In this document: one piece after another, positions 32,861-41,207 of the stretch
How the letters are laid out: every line of letters starts with the position of its first letter
Position numbering within the stretch: the first letter of the stretch is position 1
NCBI GenBank assembly: GCA_001917125.1
Contig: MNTU01000019.1
Location: 1,625-44,352, forward strand
Direction of reading: 5' to 3'
Source of the DNA: Azospirillum sp. 47_25
Lineage (GTDB): Bacteria > Pseudomonadota > Alphaproteobacteria > RF32 > CAG-239
DNA: 42,728 nucleotides
Translations under genes and position numbers: made by a program
Notes under the pieces: generated by a model
Databases searched by the model: none
The model's input: the letters and a program-made list of their open reading frames with translations, nothing else
What the model was told of the DNA's origin: nothing

Positions 32861-33184
32861 CTATTTCTTCTCGATTACTTCACCGGATTTACGAGCGAAA
32901 CGGACTTTTTTTCCGTTTTCTTCTTTGTAACCAATTTTGCTGGCCTTGCCCGATTTAGGGTCAACGATTGCAACATTGGAAACATTGATCGGGGCTTCCT
33001 TGGTAATAATGCCGCCCGGGGTAGTTTGGCTGGGTTTGGTGTGTCTTTTAACCAGGTTGACACCCTGAACAACCACTTTACCTTCGCTCGGCATAGCCTT
33101 AACGACTTCACCAGTTTTGCCTTTGTCATCGCCGGCGATGACAATTACCTGATCACCTTTTTTGATTTTCATTTTAAGGCTCAT
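32861..33184 (-). CDS. rplX: Ribosomal protein L24 (uL24)
   Basis: 107 residues. [48 protein letters not shown] is the KOW-domain signature of L24. The start at 33184 overlaps the rplN stop (TAATG) and has GGAGG seven bases upstream; the ATG four codons later has no binding site. L24 starts assembly of the 50S subunit. Confidence 0.97.
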   Translation of the reverse strand: MSLKMKIKKGDQVIVIAGDDKGKTGEVVKAMPSEGKVVVQGVNLVKRHTKPSQTTPGGIITKEAPINVSNVAIVDPKSGKASKIGYKEENGKKVRFARKSGEVIEKK

Positions 33185-33552
33185 TACAATACCTCCGGTG
33201 CTAATGAAATTATTTTCATAAATTTCTTCGCACGCAATTCTCTGGTAACAGGGCCAAAGATACGAGTACCGATCGGCTCACCGTCTTTGTTGATGAGAAC
33301 TGCAGCATTATTGTCAAAACGGATAACGGATCCGTCTTTGCGTCTAATGTCGCTTGCTGTGCGAACGATTACAGCTTTGCATACGTCGCCTTTCTTAACG
33401 CGGCCTTTCGGCAGGGCGTCTTTAATGGAAACGACGATAACATCACCCACAGAAGCATGCATTCTCTTGGAGCCTCCAAGAACCTTAATGCACTGCACCT
33501 GACGTGCGCCTGAATTATCTGCAACATCCAGGTTGGTTTGCATCTGTATCAT
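33184..33552 (-). CDS. rplN: Ribosomal protein L14 (uL14)
   Basis: 122 residues. [57 protein letters not shown] and [26 protein letters not shown] are canonical for L14, which forms bridge B8 to the 30S subunit. It is the head gene of the spc operon in E. coli; here it is continuous with rpsQ, with an 18-base gap and no visible promoter. Confidence 0.98.
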   Translation of the reverse strand: MIQMQTNLDVADNSGARQVQCIKVLGGSKRMHASVGDVIVVSIKDALPKGRVKKGDVCKAVIVRTASDIRRKDGSVIRFDNNAAVLINKDGEPIGTRIFGPVTRELRAKKFMKIISLAPEVL

Positions 33553-33570
33553 TGTTTTACTTCCTTTTCT

Positions 33571-33807
33571 CTAGGCGTTATCACTGATAACAGTCCAAGT
33601 CTTGGTTTTAGAATAAGGTCTGGATTCTTCAATCTTGACAATATCACCAACTTTGAACTGATTGTTTTCATCATGAGCGGCAAATTTTTTGCTTCTCTTA
33701 ACGAACTTCTTATAAACAGGGTGCATAACCTGACGCTCTACGCTGACCACGACGGTTTTATCCTGCTTATCACTAACAACAACACCTTGAAGAATTCTTT
33801 TAGGCAT
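33571..33807 (-). CDS. rpsQ: Ribosomal protein S17 (uS17)
   Basis: 78 residues. [71 protein letters not shown] is the S17 OB-fold signature. It lies 11 bases after rpmC. Confidence 0.97.
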   Translation of the reverse strand: MPKRILQGVVVSDKQDKTVVVSVERQVMHPVYKKFVKRSKKFAAHDENNQFKVGDIVKIEESRPYSKTKTWTVISDNA

Positions 33808-33818
33808 ATTTCTGTCTC

Positions 33819-34016
33819 CTAACTATTCTTCTTGCGCTCAGCGAGGAGCGTGTTGATTTTTGCTATTTCACGACGGACACTTCTTATTACAGCAGTATTT
33901 TGTAATTGTCCAGTAGATTGTTGGATTCTTAAGTTAAATTGTTCTTTTTTCTTTTCGAGCAATTTAGCTTCCAACTCGTCTGATGACATAGCACGAAGAT
34001 CTTTGATTTTTAACAT
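33819..34016 (-). CDS. rpmC: Ribosomal protein L29 (uL29)
   Basis: 65 residues in two helices. [62 protein letters not shown] matches L29, a docking site for factors at the peptide exit tunnel. Its start overlaps the rplP stop by one base (TAATG). Confidence 0.97.
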   Translation of the reverse strand: MLKIKDLRAMSSDELEAKLLEKKKEQFNLRIQQSTGQLQNTAVIRSVRREIAKINTLLAERKKNS

Positions 34017-34444
34017 TATGCTTCTCCCTTATCAGAGTTCAAGCGTTTAATAAACTTGGTCTTGATCGGCAGTTTAGCAGCGCCGAGAGCAAACGCTTCG
34101 CGAGCGGTTTCCTCGTCAATGCCTTCACATTCGAACAAAATACGACCCGGGTGAACCCTTGCGCACCAGTATTCGACGGAACCTTTACCTTTACCCATAC
34201 GAACTTCGGCAGGTTTGTCGGAAACCGGAACATCCGGGAAAATACGGATCCAGAGTCTTCCGGCTCTTTTCATCTGACGGGTAATCGCACGACGGGCTGC
34301 CTCAATTTGGCGAGCGGTGATGCGATCCGGAGACAGAGCTTTCAGACCGAAGGAACCAAAACTCAATTCGGTGCCGCCTTTGGCATTGCCGTGAATACGG
34401 CCTTTATGCTGCTTGCGGAACTTTAATCTTTTTGGACTTAACAT
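34016..34444 (-). CDS. rplP: Ribosomal protein L16 (uL16)
   Basis: 142 residues. [93 protein letters not shown] is L16, near the A-site tRNA. The MGKGKG loop carries the conserved Arg that is hydroxylated in some bacteria. It lies 12 bases after rpsC. Confidence 0.98.
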   Translation of the reverse strand: MLSPKRLKFRKQHKGRIHGNAKGGTELSFGSFGLKALSPDRITARQIEAARRAITRQMKRAGRLWIRIFPDVPVSDKPAEVRMGKGKGSVEYWCARVHPGRILFECEGIDEETAREAFALGAAKLPIKTKFIKRLNSDKGEA

Positions 34445-34456
34445 TTCTTCTTACCT

Positions 34457-35125
34457 TTACTTCTGCTCGGCTAATTTTTTGTCTTGCGCCATCGGATCAT
34501 GGGCCATGATTTCGCCTTTGTAGATCCATACTTTAACGCCGCAAGCGCCATAAGTTGTGTGAGCCGTAGAGGTTGCATAATCAATATCGGCACGCAGGGT
34601 GTGCAGAGGCACGCGGCCTTCGCGGTAATATTCGGTACGGGCAATTTCGGCACCGCCTAAACGGCCGGAACAGCTGACCTTAATACCTTCGGCACCCAGA
34701 CGCAGGGCAGACTGCATAACTCTTTTCATTGCACGGCGGAAAGCAACACGTCTTTCCAGCTGTTGAGCAACAGAGTCGGCAACCAGTTGTGCATCCAGTT
34801 CAGGTTTTCTGACTTCCAGAATATTCAGCTGAACTTCGGATTCGGTCATCTTCTGAATTTCTTTTCTCAAATTCTCGATGTCCTGTCCTTTTTTGCCGAT
34901 AACGACACCCGGTCTTGCAGAGTGAATGGTTACTCTGGCCTTTTTGGCAGGACGTTCAATGACGATTCTGCTGATGCCGGCCTGAGCCAATTTCTCTTTC
35001 AAGAACTCTTTGATTTTCAGATCCTCGTGGAGGTAGTCAGTGAACTTATCATCTGCATACCAACGAGAGTCCCAAGTGCGGTTAACACCTAAACGAAGAC
35101 CTGTAGGATTTACTTTTTGTCCCAT
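34457..35125 (-). CDS. rpsC: Ribosomal protein S3 (uS3)
   Basis: 222 residues from [31 protein letters not shown] domain ([25 protein letters not shown]) and the C-terminal part ([62 protein letters not shown]) identify S3, at the mRNA entry channel. GGGGAG seven bases upstream sets the start at 35125; a nine-codon extension would overlap rplV. Confidence 0.98.
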   Translation of the reverse strand: MGQKVNPTGLRLGVNRTWDSRWYADDKFTDYLHEDLKIKEFLKEKLAQAGISRIVIERPAKKARVTIHSARPGVVIGKKGQDIENLRKEIQKMTESEVQLNILEVRKPELDAQLVADSVAQQLERRVAFRRAMKRVMQSALRLGAEGIKVSCSGRLGGAEIARTEYYREGRVPLHTLRADIDYATSTAHTTYGACGVKVWIYKGEIMAHDPMAQDKKLAEQK

Positions 35126-35129
35126 TAAC

Positions 35130-35504
35130 TTACTCCCCACGCTCTGTAACAACGATGGTCAGGTTGGAGAAGGGTTTCAAAACCCGGGCTCCGCGGCCGC
35201 GACCACGTGCGTGCATACGTTTCATTACTAAACCTTTACCGACAAAAGCTTCACTGACATAAAGTTTGTCGATATTTAACTGGTGATTGTTTTCAGCATT
35301 GGCAATTGCAGACTGCAAAACAGCCAAAGCAGCTTTTGCGATTCTCTTCTTGGAGAAGCTCAATTCAGCAACAGCCTTTTCAACATTCAGACCACGAATT
35401 GACTGAGCGACCAGATTCAGCTTGCGAGGGCTGGTACGGAGAGAATTGCAAACGGCCATAGCCTGATTTGCAGCAACTCTTCTTTCATTATTAGACTTTG
35501 CCAT
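35130..35504 (-). CDS. rplV: Ribosomal protein L22 (uL22)
   Basis: 124 residues. [98 protein letters not shown] matches L22; the RxxRxRGRGxRxxKPxS loop lines the exit tunnel. It lies four bases before rpsC. Confidence 0.98.
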   Translation of the reverse strand: MAKSNNERRVAANQAMAVCNSLRTSPRKLNLVAQSIRGLNVEKAVAELSFSKKRIAKAALAVLQSAIANAENNHQLNIDKLYVSEAFVGKGLVMKRMHARGRGRGARVLKPFSNLTIVVTERGE

Positions 35505-35506
35505 AA

Positions 35507-35785
35507 TTAACCTCTCTTAGCCTTCTTGTCTGCTGCGTGACCGTAGAAAGTACGGCTCGGAGCGAACTCACCAAACTTGTGGCCGACCATATCCTCGGTA
35601 ACCAAAACCGGGATAAACTTGTGACCATTGTGAACACCGAATGTCAAACCGACGAACTGCGGCAACATGGTGGAGCGGCGGGACCAGATTTTAATAACTT
35701 CATTACGGCCCGAAGCTCTTGCTTTATCAGCTTTCTTCAGAAGATAGCCATCAACAAACGGCCCTTTCCATACGGAACGTGTCAT
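35507..35785 (-). CDS. rpsS: Ribosomal protein S19 (uS19)
   Basis: 92 residues. [84 protein letters not shown] is S19 of the 30S head. It is separated from rplV by two bases. Confidence 0.98.
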   Translation of the reverse strand: MTRSVWKGPFVDGYLLKKADKARASGRNEVIKIWSRRSTMLPQFVGLTFGVHNGHKFIPVLVTEDMVGHKFGEFAPSRTFYGHAADKKAKRG

Positions 35786-35797
35786 TAGCGTTTCTCC

Positions 35798-36634
35798 CTA
35801 TTTCTTTTTGTTTTCATGACGAGATCTCATAATATACTGATCCGTCTTTTTGTTAGAACGAGTCTTGGCACCCTTGGTCGGTTTACCCCAAGCAGATACC
35901 GGATGACGACCGCCCGAAGTACGGCCTTCACCACCGCCGTGCGGGTGATCAACCGGGTTCATGGCAACACCGCGGGACTGCGGTCTGATACCCAGCCAAC
36001 GTGAACGTCCGGCCTTACCCAGAGAAACGTTTTGATTATCCGGGTTGGAAACGGCACCGACGGTAGCCAGGCATTCTTCGCGAACAATACGAAGCTCGCC
36101 GGAACTCAGTTTCAGCTGTGCATAGCCGGCGTCTTTACCGACAACCTGGGCGTAGCAACCTGCAGAACGAACCAATTGTCCGCCTTTGCCGGCTTTCAGC
36201 TCAATGTTGTGAATAATCGTACCGACCGGCATGTTCTTCAAAGGCATAGCATTACCCGGCTTAATATCAGCTTTATCGGCTGAAATGATTTTATCGCCGG
36301 CTTTCAATCTTTGAGGAGCGAGGATATAAGCCTTTTCGCCGTCCGCATAGCTGATCAGAGCAATGAAAGCGGAACGGTTCGGGTCATATTCAATTCTCTC
36401 AACCGTTGCCTCAGCATCGAATTTATTACGTTTGAAGTCGATGATGCGCAGTTTGCGTTTGTGTCCGCCACCGATTCTGCGACTTGTAACGTGTCCGAAA
36501 TTATCGCGCCCACCGGACTTAGTAAGTCCGATTGTCAGAGACTTCTCCGGAGCTCCTTTGTACAGTTCGCTTCTGTCAACGATAACGAGCTGACGCAGTC
36601 CGGGAGATGTGGGCTTAAAGTTTTTTAAAGCCAT
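35798..36634 (-). CDS. rplB: Ribosomal protein L2 (uL2)
   Basis: 278 residues. [43 protein letters not shown], and the peptidyl-transferase-proximal motif [39 protein letters not shown] with its conserved His. Required for subunit joining and peptide bond formation. It lies three bases after rplW. Confidence 0.98.
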   Translation of the reverse strand: MALKNFKPTSPGLRQLVIVDRSELYKGAPEKSLTIGLTKSGGRDNFGHVTSRRIGGGHKRKLRIIDFKRNKFDAEATVERIEYDPNRSAFIALISYADGEKAYILAPQRLKAGDKIISADKADIKPGNAMPLKNMPVGTIIHNIELKAGKGGQLVRSAGCYAQVVGKDAGYAQLKLSSGELRIVREECLATVGAVSNPDNQNVSLGKAGRSRWLGIRPQSRGVAMNPVDHPHGGGEGRTSGGRHPVSAWGKPTKGAKTRSNKKTDQYIMRSRHENKKK

Positions 36635-36637
36635 GTC

Positions 36638-36955
36638 CTAAATTCCTGTTGTAACATCAATATTTTGACCATCGGCAAGAGTAACCAATGCTTTTTTATA
36701 ATCGGAACGCTGTCCTTCATAACCTCTGAAGCGTTTGGTTTTGCCGAATTGACGAATTGTATTCACCTTATTTACCTTAACGTTAAAGATTGCTTCAACG
36801 GCAGCTTTAACATCTTCTTTGGAAGCAGACAGCGGAACCAGGAAGGTTACTTTGCCGGCTTCGGAAGACAACATAGATTTTTCGGTGATTACCGGACGAA
36901 CTAATGTATCATACATAGCAGCGGTTACATTGTTTGTTTTTGCTGATTTACTCAT
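36638..36955 (-). CDS. rplW: Ribosomal protein L23 (uL23)
   Basis: 105 residues from [78 protein letters not shown], the L23 fold that docks trigger factor and SRP at the tunnel exit. The start at 36955 overlaps the rplD stop by four bases (ATGA) and has GGAGGAG upstream, so the longer open reading is not used. Confidence 0.97.
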   Translation of the reverse strand: MSKSAKTNNVTAAMYDTLVRPVITEKSMLSSEAGKVTFLVPLSASKEDVKAAVEAIFNVKVNKVNTIRQFGKTKRFRGYEGQRSDYKKALVTLADGQNIDVTTGI

Positions 36956-37572
36956 TTCAGTCTCTCCTCCAAGCAACTAACTGCATCTTTAGTCAACACG
37001 AGTTTGTCTTTTCTTAAGATGTCATATACGTTGGCACCGATTGTCGGCAGAACGTCAACGCCTGCGATATTTCGGCTGGCCAAAGCAAAGTTGACATCAA
37101 CTTCCTTGCCATCGATAAACAAGCAATTTTTCAACCCGCAGGCATCCAGTTTGACTTTCAAATCTTTAGTCTTCGGAGCTGACAATTTTGCTTCGTCTAT
37201 GATAACCAGGTTGCCCTCTTTGGCTTTCGCGGAGAGAGCGGTTTTCAGGCCGAGTTTTCTGAATTTCTTGGTCAGTTCGTGAGAGTGATCACGAACAACC
37301 GGACCGAATACAACGCCACCCTTACGGAACTGAGTACCCTTGCGAGAACCCTGACGAGCATTACCGGAACCTTTTTGTTTGAACGGTTTTGCCGGAGTCA
37401 GAGCAACTTCGGAACGGCCTTTGGTCTTGTGGGTGCCGGCTTGCAGGCGGGCCAGCTGCCAATTAACAACCCGGTGTAAAATATCGGCGCGAACATCGAG
37501 GCCGAAAATGGCATCGTTAAGTTCGATGGAACCGACATTTTTATTTTCGAGATTTAAGATGTCCTGTTTCAT
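36952..37572 (-). CDS. rplD: Ribosomal protein L4 (uL4)
   Basis: 206 residues. [86 protein letters not shown] is the L4 core with its tunnel loop. In gammaproteobacteria L4 also represses the S10 operon through the leader RNA; a structured leader is present here too (38694-38858), but the mechanism may differ. Confidence 0.98.
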   Translation of the reverse strand: MKQDILNLENKNVGSIELNDAIFGLDVRADILHRVVNWQLARLQAGTHKTKGRSEVALTPAKPFKQKGSGNARQGSRKGTQFRKGGVVFGPVVRDHSHELTKKFRKLGLKTALSAKAKEGNLVIIDEAKLSAPKTKDLKVKLDACGLKNCLFIDGKEVDVNFALASRNIAGVDVLPTIGANVYDILRKDKLVLTKDAVSCLEERLK

Positions 37573-37592
37573 ATTTTCAAATCCTTATAATC

Positions 37593-38318
37593 TTATGCAT
37601 TCTCGGCTGAAGTTTCTTCAGCTTTAGCTGCAACAGGTTCATCAACTTTTTTCAAACCGGCAGGCATCGGCAGTTTGACGTTGGCCGGCTTCTTAACGGC
37701 GTCGGTCACGCGAACCCAGGCATTTTCACTGCCCGGAACGCCGCCCTTAACCATCAGCAAACCTCTGGCACTGTCAACGGCAACGACACGCAGATTCTGG
37801 ACGGTAACCCGTTCAGCACCCATGTGACCGGCCATTTTCTTGCCCTTGAATACCTTACCCGGATCTTGTCTTTGTCCTGTAGAACCGTGGGAGCGGTGAG
37901 AAATGGAAACACCGTGGGTAGCTTCCAAACCGGCAAAGTTATGACGTTTCATAACACCGGCAAAACCTTTACCGATAGATGTTGCGCAAACGTCAACATA
38001 CTGACCGGGAACAAAGTGTTCTACAGATAATTCATCGCCGACCGACAGCAGGCAGTCTTCAGAAACTCTGAACTCGCCCAGTTTTTTCTTCGGTTCGACT
38101 TTAGCTTTAGCAAAATGTCCTTTAAGAGGTTTGGATACATTTTTGGCTTTAACCGTGCCAGTACCTAACTGTACTGCTGTATATCCGTCTCTCTCGGCGG
38201 TTTTAACGTCAACGACCTGCAGGCCGTCAACGCTTAAAACGGTAACCGGGACATGAGTTCCGTCGGCTTCAAAAATGCGGGACATTCCCAGCTTTTTTGC
38301 AATCAGACCCGTACGCAT
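37593..38318 (-). CDS. rplC: Ribosomal protein L3 (uL3)
   Basis: 241 residues. [40 protein letters not shown] at the N terminus, and [64 protein letters not shown] in the core loop, identify L3. A C-terminal tail of about 35 Lys/Ala/Glu-rich residues is typical of alphaproteobacterial forms. The gap to rpsJ is 63 bases. Confidence 0.98.
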   Translation of the reverse strand: MRTGLIAKKLGMSRIFEADGTHVPVTVLSVDGLQVVDVKTAERDGYTAVQLGTGTVKAKNVSKPLKGHFAKAKVEPKKKLGEFRVSEDCLLSVGDELSVEHFVPGQYVDVCATSIGKGFAGVMKRHNFAGLEATHGVSISHRSHGSTGQRQDPGKVFKGKKMAGHMGAERVTVQNLRVVAVDSARGLLMVKGGVPGSENAWVRVTDAVKKPANVKLPMPAGLKKVDEPVAAKAEETSAENA

Positions 38319-38381
38319 TATTATTTTTTCCTTTTCAATTGGTTGACTTCTGTTATTTCAAAAAGCCAACATTGTTTATTA

Positions 38382-38693
38382 TTACAGTTTAATTTCAACA
38401 TTTACACCGGCAGCCAGATCCAGCTTCATCAAAGCATCAACGGTCTGCGGTGTGGGATCTACGATATCCAGAAGTCTCTTGTGAGTACGGATTTCGAACT
38501 GCTCACGAGATTTTTTATTAACGTGCGGAGATTTGTTTACCGTAAACTTCTCGATTTTGGTAGGCAGAGGGATCGGACCTCTTACATTTGCCCCGGTTCT
38601 TTTGGCAGTGTGCACGATTTCCTTTGTAGACTGATCGAGCAGACGATGGTCAAAAGCCTTGAGGCGAATTCTGATATTTTGTGTATCCATCAT
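38382..38693 (-). CDS. rpsJ: Ribosomal protein S10 (uS10)
   Basis: 103 residues. [88 protein letters not shown] is S10, also the NusE antitermination factor. It is the first gene of the block; tuf, fusA, rpsG and rpsL are not upstream. Two adjacent ATG codons (38693 and 38690) are both possible; AGGA lies about 12 bases before the first. An unusual promoter and leader precede it. Confidence 0.97.
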   Translation of the reverse strand: MMDTQNIRIRLKAFDHRLLDQSTKEIVHTAKRTGANVRGPIPLPTKIEKFTVNKSPHVNKKSREQFEIRTHKRLLDIVDPTPQTVDALMKLDLAAGVNVEIKL

Positions 38694-38858
38694 TTTATTT
38701 TGTTTTCCTATAACTAGAACGCAAAAAATTTAGATAAGGCTAAACTTGGTGCCCTCTAAATGTTAAACTCTGCAGCACATGTCAAACATAGGTGCTGCGG
38801 TATTTTTTATATTCTTCACTACGGGGCAGAGTCATCCCTTCCCATAATTACGTGAGCA
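38694..38858 (-). promoter_or_regulatory. 5' leader of the S10 operon with strong hairpin
   Basis: About 165 bases between the predicted transcription start and rpsJ, with no ORF. The main feature is a hairpin GCAGCAC-c-t-ATGT-TTG-ACAT-GTGCTGC at 38772-38798, with seven outer and four inner pairs. Further up, a possible GGGAAGG / GCCCC region is less certain. A leader of this size before rpsJ fits ribosomal-protein autoregulation; which protein binds it is unknown. Confidence 0.5.
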
Positions 38859-38992
38859 CCTTGTAACATAATTGAGTCTAATATGCAAGCAAAAAAATGC
38901 AAAATTTTCACTTTTTTATTTTTACGAAACCCTGACTCAGACTCTGTTTGAGTCAGGTTGACAAAATTTCCACCTTCGAGTCCAAAAGAGTC
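38829..38992. promoter_or_regulatory. Cluster of seven GANTC (CcrM-type) sites upstream of rpsJ
   Basis: GAGTC or GACTC at 38829, 38874, 38934, 38940, 38950, 38978 and 38988. Three of them form an inverted repeat CCTGACTC...GAGTCAGG (38931-38957). About 0.6 would be expected by chance in 164 bases. GANTC is the CcrM methylation site of alphaproteobacteria, and its methylation controls GcrA-dependent promoters. Confidence 0.5.
38865..38892 (-). promoter_or_regulatory. S10 operon promoter with an internal GANTC site
   Basis: Minus-strand -35 TTGCTT (38887-38892), 16-base spacer and -10 TATGTT (38865-38870). GAGTC at 38874-38878 lies in the spacer. The hexamers are not perfect, but no better pair is seen in the gap. 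Confidence 0.45.
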
Positions 38993-39014
38993 CATTTACA
39001 ACCGGACGGATAAA

Positions 39015-39040
39015 TAAAAAAGGGCCCGGCAAGGGCCCTT
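39015..39040 (-). terminator. Rho-independent terminator after the 209-residue unknown gene
   Basis: AAGGGCCC / GGGCCCTT stem with a five-base loop, followed by six T on the minus strand, just after the stop at 39043. Confidence 0.85.
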
Positions 39041-39042
39041 AA

Positions 39043-39672
39043 TCAGTCTTCCAGCAAAAAAGCATTTTCATCTTCCAGCTCGCTCCATCCAATCGGCATT
39101 TCCCGGCGGTCTCCGCGAAAATTTTCAAACATAGAATTTTCGGCTTCGGGCCGCTCCTGCAAAATGCAATCGCCGCCCTCACACCGGTAACAGCAAGTTG
39201 TAATACCGTCGGCAAAAGCGTTGATTTTCACACTCAAAACGCCGTTTTCGCTCTCAACTGCACAAATATATGCTTTTCGGCGATCAACCAACCGGCGGGT
39301 AACCTCGACCAAATCACCGAAAGCATCGGGAAAAAAGATCCGCCATTCACAAATTTCAAACCGGCACCCTCTTCGCCAAAGATGCCCTTTCTCACAAAAA
39401 GCCAAACCTTCGCCCAGCAATTTGTAAAAACGATGCCCGCCAACCACATCCATCAGCCGGGAAACTAACTTGCGTCCGCTGCGCCGAAGCTGTACCGGAG
39501 CATAAAAGACACCGTCCTCTTTCTCAAAACGGAACAATTCCAAATGCTCGTTTTTCAAATAGGGCTGAAGCGGCCGGACAATAAATCTGCCGTCTGTCCG
39601 GCGATATTGAAAGAAATTTGCCTTTTCATCGGCAAACAGCCCAAAATCGGAAAAAACAGTTTTTATTTTCAT
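39043..39672 (-). CDS. Protein of unknown function, 209 residues
   Basis: Not recognised. It begins MKIKTVFSDFGLFADEKANFFQYRRTDGRFIVRPLQPYL and is rich in aromatic and basic residues, with a beta-type pattern. There are six Cys, including CCYRCEGGDC near residue 165, which might bind metal. No signal peptide or membrane segment. The chosen ATG has only a weak ribosome binding site; a longer form from 39762 would overlap the gene before it by 34 bases. It is the last of four small unknown genes on this strand and ends at a terminator. Confidence 0.65.
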   Translation of the reverse strand: MKIKTVFSDFGLFADEKANFFQYRRTDGRFIVRPLQPYLKNEHLELFRFEKEDGVFYAPVQLRRSGRKLVSRLMDVVGGHRFYKLLGEGLAFCEKGHLWRRGCRFEICEWRIFFPDAFGDLVEVTRRLVDRRKAYICAVESENGVLSVKINAFADGITTCCYRCEGGDCILQERPEAENSMFENFRGDRREMPIGWSELEDENAFLLED

Positions 39673-39728
39673 AATTACAGAATAATGGTGAATATCTGAT
39701 CTACAGCATAAATATTTGTCGGCTGTTG

Positions 39729-40001
39729 TCAATACATTTGTCTGACCGCAGACAAACGCCATCTGGCCAGTTTCCGCTCTTTTTCCTTTTCAACGGCCAC
39801 CGGATGCCAGTCCACCGCCTCCTCCGCCTGATGTCTCTGCGGCATTTCAAACCGCCCCAAAAACACCTTTTGTTCTTCATCGGTCAATCTGCGGCATTTA
39901 ACACGGCCGCCGCTCTCTGCATAACGGTAGTAACGCCCGTCTTTGGTCAAAAAGATTTTTGCTTCTTCAAAAATATAAGCAATTCTCTTTTCACAATCCA
40001 T
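39729..40001 (-). CDS. Small protein of unknown function, 90 residues
   Basis: Not recognised. It begins MDCEKRIAYIFEEAKIFLTKDGRYYRYAESGGRVKCRRLTDEE. The passage KDGRYYRYAESGGRVKCRRL faintly resembles the start of the following gene (YRRTDGRFIVRPL), so the two may be distantly related. The C terminus is basic. GGGAG seven bases before the ATG at 40001 sets the start. A terminator at 40029-40058 lies directly upstream, so it either needs readthrough or is controlled by it. Confidence 0.7.
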   Translation of the reverse strand: MDCEKRIAYIFEEAKIFLTKDGRYYRYAESGGRVKCRRLTDEEQKVFLGRFEMPQRHQAEEAVDWHPVAVEKEKERKLARWRLSAVRQMY

Positions 40002-40028
40002 CAATAATCTCCCGAAAATAGATTGCCC

Positions 40029-40058
40029 AAAAAAAGAGCCTCTAAATCTTAGAGGCTC
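40029..40058 (-). terminator. Rho-independent terminator or attenuator upstream of the 90-residue gene
   Basis: A perfect GAGCCTCTAA / TTAGAGGCTC stem with a three-base loop, followed by seven T on the minus strand. It overlaps the last codons of the short ORF at 40042-40131 and ends about 28 bases before the start codon at 40001. Confidence 0.85.
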
Positions 40059-40131
40059 GTAAAGTGTCGGTTAAGAAGCAGCTGTCCGACAGACAGCAAA
40101 AACAAAAATTAGAAAAAGGCTTCTTAAACAT
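40042..40131 (-). CDS. Possible 29-residue leader peptide overlapping a terminator
   Basis: MFKKPFSNFCFCCLSDSCFL followed by TDTLRASKI and a TAG inside the terminator stem. AGGAAAG eight bases upstream is a fair ribosome binding site, and the promoter at 40165-40193 is correctly placed. Four Phe and four Cys in 19 residues recall attenuator leader peptides, but it may equally be an untranslated part of a small RNA. The RNA also contains TTAAGAAGC...GCTTCTTAA and GCTGTC...GACAGC stems. Confidence 0.35.
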   Translation of the reverse strand: MFKKPFSNFCFCCLSDSCFLTDTLRASKI

Positions 40132-40164
40132 TTCAAACTTTCCTGTTCATCAAAAACCGTCTTT

Positions 40165-40193
40165 AAATTAGACGGAATTTTGACAAGAGTCAA
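40165..40193 (-). promoter_or_regulatory. promoter of the candidate small RNA / 90-residue gene
   Basis: Minus-strand -35 TTGACT (40188-40193), 17-base spacer and -10 TAATTT (40165-40170). It starts 15 bases after the stop of the upstream gene (40208). Confidence 0.55.
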
Positions 40194-40207
40194 GCTGAAT
40201 CTGAAAG

Positions 40208-40633
40208 TCAGGATTGCCGATTATACCTGGCGGCAAACTCTTCTTTTGCCCTGTCGTTAATCCGGCGGATACCGGCAGCCTGCAAAATTAGAGGCAGTTC
40301 ATACCGGACAAACTCACTTTCGCCTTCATCTTCTGCCGCCAAAACAACCAGATTTCCTGTAACCGCCTGCAAAAAACGCCGTTTTGCCGTTCGCCGGATT
40401 TCTGCAACTTGTTCCGGTGTCAGCTCTTTGCTTTTATCCAGTTCGAGGCTTTTCAGCTCTTTGGCACAGGGTGTCTCCTCAAAACGGACTTTCGCTCTGT
40501 TTGCCGACTGAAACGCCGCCCAGTCGGACCGTTTTTCGCTCATATACTTTTCCGTCGCCAGAAAAGCCCTGTCCCGACCGGTTTTGACCTTAAAGGTTCT
40601 GGCCACAAACATGGCCCTTTCATACAAATTCAT
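40208..40633 (-). CDS. Protein of unknown function, 141 residues
   Basis: Not recognised. A highly charged helical protein, beginning MNLYERAMFVARTFKVKTGRDRAFLATEKYMSEKRSDWAAF. It has a central KELTPEQVAEIRRTAKRRFL and a C-terminal EFVRYELPLILQAAGIRRINDRAKEEFAARYN. No signal peptide or membrane segment. It lies seven bases after the next gene upstream, so the two are probably one transcript. The ribosome binding site is poor, which fits translational coupling. Confidence 0.72.
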   Translation of the reverse strand: MNLYERAMFVARTFKVKTGRDRAFLATEKYMSEKRSDWAAFQSANRAKVRFEETPCAKELKSLELDKSKELTPEQVAEIRRTAKRRFLQAVTGNLVVLAAEDEGESEFVRYELPLILQAAGIRRINDRAKEEFAARYNRQS

Positions 40634-40640
40634 ACTCGTC

Positions 40641-41096
40641 TTATTTTAAATTAATTTTTCTGGCAGACACACAATAGGCCAACGCATCTTTATTCAGATA
40701 AGCGGCATTCCGCCGAAGAAAATCCGCCGAAAAGCGCCTGTTTTTCACCAAATCCGAACATTGTTTTCCCAGTGAACGGCGCTGAAGATAGGTTTCGACA
40801 AGCTGTTCCGAGCCTTTTCGAATCATATGTCGGCGCATATCCGGCACCAAATCCCAATAAGATGCAAAAAGCGCCATAACGGCGATATTGTCATCATCAA
40901 TAATTGACTGCTGAATTTCCGCTCTGAAACAGACCCCGTCGGCAAAAGCTTCTTTCATCTGCTCAAGCGAACCTTCCTGATACAAAAGACGCTGACGCGG
41001 CAGCTCTTTCTTCAAACGGCCGATATCCGGCAACTGATAATTCTCGGCGTACTTCTGACTGTCGCCAGGAAGCGCCTGCATTTTTCTTTTTCTCAT
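40641..41096 (-). CDS. Protein of unknown function, 151 residues
   Basis: Not recognised. It starts MRKRKMQALPGDSQKYAENYQ, then an all-helical part (RLLYQEGSLEQMKEAFADGVCFRAEIQQSIIDDDNIAVMALFASYWDLVPDMRRHMI). The pattern recalls helical hairpin repeats of the ankyrin or HEAT kind, without a clear consensus. No ribosome binding site is obvious before either possible ATG (41096 or 41081). It is the first gene of the pair with 40208-40633 and follows the terminator at 41162. Confidence 0.72.
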   Translation of the reverse strand: MRKRKMQALPGDSQKYAENYQLPDIGRLKKELPRQRLLYQEGSLEQMKEAFADGVCFRAEIQQSIIDDDNIAVMALFASYWDLVPDMRRHMIRKGSEQLVETYLQRRSLGKQCSDLVKNRRFSADFLRRNAAYLNKDALAYCVSARKINLK

Positions 41097-41161
41097 AATA
41101 GTTAAAATTGATAATAAATGAACAGGTTTCCTTTTATCTCACTTTTCCGTCCGACGCAAGC

Positions 41162-41201
41162 AAAAAACAAGCCGCGCTTTACCCGCGGCTTGCCTTTTTT
41201 T
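41162..41201. terminator. Terminator after the large secreted repeat protein gene
   Basis: AAGCCGCG / CGCGGCTT stem with a seven-base loop. T-runs lie on both sides (six T on the minus strand, seven on the plus), so it may work in both directions. Confidence 0.85.
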
Positions 41202-41207
41202 CCGATC

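Larger units (their letters stand above)
40029..40158 (-). ncRNA. Candidate small RNA or attenuated leader transcript
   Basis: About 130 bases between a predicted transcription start (near 40158) and a strong terminator. It has a nested structure: TTAAGAAGC pairs with GCTTCTTAA around an inner GCTGTC / GACAGC hairpin, followed by the terminator stem. It lies between two unknown genes on the same strand. Not similar to any RNA family I can name. Confidence 0.4.
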
